8,043 nt of DNA from Thermodesulfovibrionales bacterium (GTDB lineage: Bacteria > Nitrospirota > Thermodesulfovibrionia > Thermodesulfovibrionales > UBA1546). The position numbers were made by a program, and so were the translations under genes. The notes below the pieces were generated by a model that saw nothing but the letters and a program-made list of their open reading frames with translations, had not been told where the DNA came from and searched no databases. Positions 5,146 through 8,043 of this stretch are shown here, in pieces; positions within the stretch are counted from its first letter, which is position 1; each line of letters opens with the position of its first letter. The stretch spans positions 1-8,043 of the forward strand of contig CAKKPR010000344.1 of the NCBI GenBank assembly GCA_919901705.1. The letters run 5' to 3'.

Positions 5146-7290
5146 ATGGCAGACGATGTTATTACTGACGATGTTATTACTATTGATGATTTAATCAGGA
5201 AAGTGCTCTCCTATAACCATGACGCTGACATCGAACTTCTGAGAAAAGCATATATATTCTCAAGCGAGGCGCACATCAAGCAGACAAGGATAGAAGGCTC
5301 GCCATACATAGAACATCCTCTGGCTGTTGCGGCGATTCTTGCCAATATGAAAATGGACACAACAACCCTTGCCGCAGCCCTCCTCCATGACACAGTTGAA
5401 GATTCAAGCGCAACAGTAAAAGATATAAAAAACCTTTTCGGAAACGATGTAGCATTCCTTGTTAATGCCCTCACAAAACTGAGCAAGATGGAGTTCATGA
5501 CAAAAGAAGAGGCCCAGGCGGAAAATTTCAGGAAGATGCTCCTTGCCATGGCAGAGGATGTGCGCGTAATACTCATAAAATTCGCTGACAGGCTTCACAA
5601 CATGAAAACACTCGAACACCTTCCCGAGTCTAAGAGAAAAAGGATTGCCGCCGAAACTCTGGACATATACGCGCCGATCGTAAACAGGCTTGGCATCGGC
5701 TGGCTTAAGACAGAGTTTGAAGACCTCAGTTTTAAGTTTTTGCTTCCTGAACTTTATAGCGAGATAACAAGAAAAATTGCAAAGAGAAAAGAAGAGCAGG
5801 AAGGCTATCTCAAAGAGGTTGCGGACGAGATTAAGAAAAAACTGAAAGAGGAGAATATTGCAGGGAAGGTTTCAAGCAGGGTAAAGCACAGCTACGGCAT
5901 ATATCAGAAAATGCAGAAACAGCAGATAACCTTTGAGCAGGTGCATGATGTGCTCGGAATCAGGATTATCACTGACTCAAAGGCAAGTTGTTACACGATA
6001 ATGGGCATTATCCATTCGCTCTGGACGCCTGTCCCCGGCAGGTTCAAGGATTACATCGGAGTCGCAAAATCAAATATGTACCAATCCCTGCATACAACAG
6101 TAATAGGCCCCAAAGGCGAAAGGGTTGAGTTCCAGATAAGGACAGAAGAGATGAACAGGGTTGCAGAAGACGGCATAGCGTCCCACTGGCGGTATAAAGA
6201 AAAAGGCGCGTTCAACGAAAAAGACAGTAGATACATCTCGTGGCTCAGGGAACTGATACAATCCCAGAAAGAGTTCTCCGATGCAAAAGATTTTCTTGAA
6301 GAAGTAAAAGGCGCGGTAGTCCCTGACGTCGTATATGTCTTCACTCCAAAGGGAGACATACAAGACCTGCCTGTCGGCTCGACTCCCGTGGACCTTGCAT
6401 ACAGCATCCATACACAGATAGGCCACAGGTGCGTGGGCGCAAAGGTCGGCGGAAAGATTGTGCCCCTGAGATACCAGCTTAAAAACGGCGATACAGTAGA
6501 GATAATAACCTCTCAGGCACACGGGCCGAGCAGGGACTGGCTGAAATTTGTTGTAACACAGAGGGCTAAAAGCAGGATTAAACAGTGGATAAAGGCTGAG
6601 GAGCGCACGCAGAGCGTAGAACTCGGCATCAGGCTTTTAGAGACCGAACTGAAAAAGCACAATATGAGCAATGCCATGATGAAATCTGACGAGGTGCTTA
6701 AAGTCGCAAAGGCCCTGGGAGTTAACTCCCTGGAAGAACTTTTTGTATCTGTTGGATTCGGCAAAATCTCTCCCCAGCAGGTTGTAAATAAACTTCTCCC
6801 TGAAAAACCTGTTGAGGAAATAGTTTCCAAACATGCCAGGCCGCCGGAAGAGCAGAAGGGCATAAGCATAAAAGGGATAGATGATATCCTCTATCATACG
6901 GCCAAATGCTGTTTCCCGGTGCCGGGAGACAACCTTGTCGGTTTCATTACAAGAGGGAAAGGCGTAACCATCCATAACAAAAAGTGCCATAACCTTGAAA
7001 GGCTTGCCATTGATGATGCGCGGTTTGTTGAAGTTGAATGGAAGCAGGAAGGCGAAACAACATACCCTGCAAGGTTATTGGTTGAGGCTGTGGACAAACC
7101 CGGCATACTTGCAAACCTCAGCGCCCTTGTCTCGTCCGTGAATGTAAATATCAGGCACCTTGAGGCCAGCTCGACCCCTGACAAAACAGCGCACATCGGC
7201 TTCATCCTCGAGGTCAAAGACAAGAAACAGCTTACAGCCCTTATACAGAAAATCGCCTCAGTGGACGGGATATTGAGGGTGAAGAGGTAG
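5146..7290 (+). CDS. rel: Rel, bifunctional (p)ppGpp synthetase/hydrolase
   Basis: Rel makes (p)ppGpp from ATP and GTP/GDP under amino-acid starvation and hydrolyses it otherwise. Residues are numbered from the ATG at 5146 (714 aa). The HD hydrolase is complete: H57, H81-D82, E85-D86 and D148 (FADRLHNM). The synthetase has RVKHSYG (245-251), D268, the RFKD motif (299-302, the RXKD type found in bifunctional enzymes), NMYQSLHTTV and E328 in VEFQIRT. The TGS domain is about 394-455 with conserved H422, and a helical region follows. The Cys/zinc-finger domain has C588-C589, H610 and C614. The ACT domain is about 640-714. Both activities and ribosome sensing should therefore be present. A TTG at 5131 in the same frame would add five residues (MYNKP). 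ATG 5146 is preferred because the family begins just before the ITIDDL-like segment and TATAAT overlaps the alternative. No insertions of the recJ kind are seen. It follows recJ by about 100 bases of repeat. Confidence 0.95.
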   Translation: MADDVITDDVITIDDLIRKVLSYNHDADIELLRKAYIFSSEAHIKQTRIEGSPYIEHPLAVAAILANMKMDTTTLAAALLHDTVEDSSATVKDIKNLFGNDVAFLVNALTKLSKMEFMTKEEAQAENFRKMLLAMAEDVRVILIKFADRLHNMKTLEHLPESKRKRIAAETLDIYAPIVNRLGIGWLKTEFEDLSFKFLLPELYSEITRKIAKRKEEQEGYLKEVADEIKKKLKEENIAGKVSSRVKHSYGIYQKMQKQQITFEQVHDVLGIRIITDSKASCYTIMGIIHSLWTPVPGRFKDYIGVAKSNMYQSLHTTVIGPKGERVEFQIRTEEMNRVAEDGIASHWRYKEKGAFNEKDSRYISWLRELIQSQKEFSDAKDFLEEVKGAVVPDVVYVFTPKGDIQDLPVGSTPVDLAYSIHTQIGHRCVGAKVGGKIVPLRYQLKNGDTVEIITSQAHGPSRDWLKFVVTQRAKSRIKQWIKAEERTQSVELGIRLLETELKKHNMSNAMMKSDEVLKVAKALGVNSLEELFVSVGFGKISPQQVVNKLLPEKPVEEIVSKHARPPEEQKGISIKGIDDILYHTAKCCFPVPGDNLVGFITRGKGVTIHNKKCHNLERLAIDDARFVEVEWKQEGETTYPARLLVEAVDKPGILANLSALVSSVNVNIRHLEASSTPDKTAHIGFILEVKDKKQLTALIQKIASVDGILRVKR
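5152..5181 (+). repeat. 15-nt tandem duplication at the start of rel
   Basis: GACGATGTTATTACT occurs twice back to back with no mismatch (5152-5166 and 5167-5181), giving DDVITDDVIT at the N-terminus of Rel. The unit is a multiple of three, so the frame is kept. It lies before the first conserved helix and probably has no effect on catalysis. It may be a recent slippage event. Confidence 0.9.
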
Positions 7291-7308
7291 AGGGCATATG
7301 TTTTTATG

Positions 7309-7337
7309 TTGAAAAAAAACAGCAACTATGCTACATT
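7309..7337 (+). promoter_or_regulatory. Candidate promoter for the toxin-antitoxin pair
   Basis: TTGAAA (7309-7314, five of six to TTGACA) and TACATT (7332-7337, four of six to TATAAT) are separated by exactly 17 bases in the short gap after rel. Transcription would start near 7344, about 10 bases before the preferred antitoxin ATG. The hexamer ACTATG is present at 7325-7330 and again at 7339-7344, around the -10. Such repeats could be an operator for the autoregulating antitoxin; that is inference. The rest of the gap shows no hairpin terminator for rel. Confidence 0.4.
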
Positions 7338-7354
7338 TACTATGTGGAATGTAT

Positions 7355-7633
7355 ATGTTGAAAACTGAGAAGATAAAAACCCATGTGATGTTTCCATCCG
7401 ACCTCCTCAGGGCCATAGACAAGACTGTTGGCGGAAGAAAGCGCAGCAGGTTTATCGTCGAGGCAGCGGAAAAGAAGCTCGCAGATATAAGGATTCAAAA
7501 AGCATTAGAAGCTTCGGCGGGCTGCTGGAAAGATGAAAACCACCCTGAACTTAAAACCCAGAAAGATATAAGAGCTTATCTTAAAAAAACAAGAGAGAGC
7601 ACAGATAAAAGGATAAAGCGATTCAGTGGATGA
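7355..7633 (+). CDS. vapB: Ribbon-helix-helix antitoxin, VapB-like
   Basis: The product (92 aa from the ATG at 7355) reads as a ribbon-helix-helix DNA-binding antitoxin. A short beta-type segment EKIKTHVMF (5-13) leads into PSDLLRAIDKTVG and RKRSRFIVEAAEKKLAD, the two helices and basic turn of the fold. A charged C-terminal tail with CWKDENHPELKTQKDI follows, as commonly seen in antitoxins of this group paired with PIN toxins; it probably wraps the toxin. The frame also has ATGs at 7328 and 7349. 7355 is preferred because GGA (7346-7348) is 6 nt upstream and family members usually begin with a few residues before the K-T-x-V/M-F strand. Its stop overlaps the toxin start by 8 bases, indicating coupled translation. 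It would neutralise the toxin and repress its own promoter. The gene name is by partner and architecture, not by close similarity to a studied VapB. Confidence 0.8.
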   Translation: MLKTEKIKTHVMFPSDLLRAIDKTVGGRKRSRFIVEAAEKKLADIRIQKALEASAGCWKDENHPELKTQKDIRAYLKKTRESTDKRIKRFSG

Positions 7634-8012
7634 TTATCTGCTTGATTCTGATGTCATTATTTGGTTCCTGAGAGGCAGAGAGGAAGTAGTAACTTTGCTG
7701 AAGAGCCTTAGACCATTGGGTTGTTCGCCGCTGTCAATAATAGAGATAAAACTCGGCATGAAAAAAACAGAGGAAAATGCTACAAATCTTTTCTTTGATG
7801 CAATAAAGGTCTGGGAGATAGACAGAGAAATTGCCGAGAAGGCTGCAAATTATATACTGAGCTACAGTAAAAAAGGAATTACCTTGGATTTTGTTGATGC
7901 AACAATAGCCGCAACGTGCAAAACAAGGAATCTGACATTAATGACTTACAATACAGACCACTATCCCATGCAAGATATAGCGAAATATAAAATGCCGCAG
8001 TTGACTATGTAA
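7626..8012 (+). CDS. vapC: PIN-domain ribonuclease toxin, VapC-like
   Basis: The 128-residue product is a complete PIN domain, the fold of VapC toxins that cut RNA (often tRNA or rRNA) with metal-bound acidic residues. Visible sites are D7 and D9 in LLDSDVIIWFLRG, E40 in SIIEIKLGM, D91 in FVDATIAAT, and N109/D111 in LMTYNTDHY. This covers the expected acidic set, so it should be catalytically competent. GTG at 7626 is the only start that keeps LLDSD near the N-terminus; an ATG at 7630 is in another frame. The AAGGA at 7609-7613 is 12 nt away, a long spacing, so translation probably depends on coupling to the overlapping antitoxin gene. Its RNA target cannot be read from the sequence. Being next to rel is probably coincidental, since TA pairs insert widely. 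Confidence 0.9.
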   Translation: MDDYLLDSDVIIWFLRGREEVVTLLKSLRPLGCSPLSIIEIKLGMKKTEENATNLFFDAIKVWEIDREIAEKAANYILSYSKKGITLDFVDATIAATCKTRNLTLMTYNTDHYPMQDIAKYKMPQLTM

Positions 8013-8043
8013 TCCATTACACAATCGGGAAGGGGATTACATA
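8006..8043. repeat. 10-bp inverted repeat spanning the toxin stop codon, cut by the window end
   Basis: TATGTAATCC (8006-8015) and GGATTACATA (8034-8043) are perfect inverted repeats separated by 18 bases. The first arm covers the toxin stop codon. The second arm runs to the last base of the window, so the repeat may be longer. It could be a terminator-type stem without a visible U-tract, or the end of another dispersed element. A smaller palindrome, GTAAT-CC-ATTAC, lies at 8009-8020. Confidence 0.6.

Noticed and set aside
5446..6600. Met in place of Gly in the synthetase loop (NMYQSLHT) as a defect
   Set aside because: From memory, Gram-positive bifunctional Rel proteins have the same NMYQSLHT form, so it is normal variation.
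5146..8012. rel and the toxin-antitoxin pair as one functional stress module
   Set aside because: They have separate probable promoters and no sequence link; PIN-toxin pairs occur beside unrelated genes, so adjacency alone is not evidence.

Overview
The window carries a bacterial housekeeping cluster on the + strand: yajC (5' end outside the window), secD, secF, recJ and a bifunctional (p)ppGpp synthetase/hydrolase gene (rel). A small ribbon-helix-helix antitoxin/PIN toxin pair follows. All genes read the same way and no RNA gene or CRISPR array is visible. Base composition is moderate, codon choice is mixed, and a VapBC-type pair sits beside core genes. Together with protein wording typical of the families in Nitrospirota and former Deltaproteobacteria, this suggests an uncultured anaerobe of that kind, probably Nitrospirota. 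That placement is an inference and was not tested.

Layout: 1-315 is yajC, 428-2053 secD and 2207-3118 secF, together the accessory SecDF-YajC complex of the Sec translocase. 3187-5040 is recJ, a single-strand 5'-3' exonuclease. 5146-7290 is rel, the stringent-response enzyme with HD hydrolase, synthetase, TGS, Cys/zinc-finger and ACT regions. 7355-7633 and 7626-8012 are the antitoxin and toxin, overlapping by 8 bases. No gap exceeds 153 bases.

The most unusual content is a set of short repetitive elements. They fill most of each of the first four intergenic gaps and also sit in frame inside recJ. Several share one design: a left arm of degenerate roughly 7-nt tandem units, a short spacer, and a right arm of the reverse-complement units. 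The unit differs by locus: CAGTG/CAGTGTC, CAGGATA with TGCATCG, and AGCGTGT. recJ holds four anomalous blocks: a two-armed heptamer element, four perfect copies of ACTTGCA, a CAGTG-family element, and a GC-rich double hairpin. All keep the reading frame open and leave the catalytic motifs intact. An 18-nt stretch of the recJ CAGTG element is the exact reverse complement of part of the element just upstream of recJ. The secD-secF gap holds a different 88-bp element with 12-bp perfect terminal inverted repeats that can fold as a cloverleaf.

The genes are ordinary. The repeats, and their tolerated insertion into a DNA-repair exonuclease, are the part worth following up.
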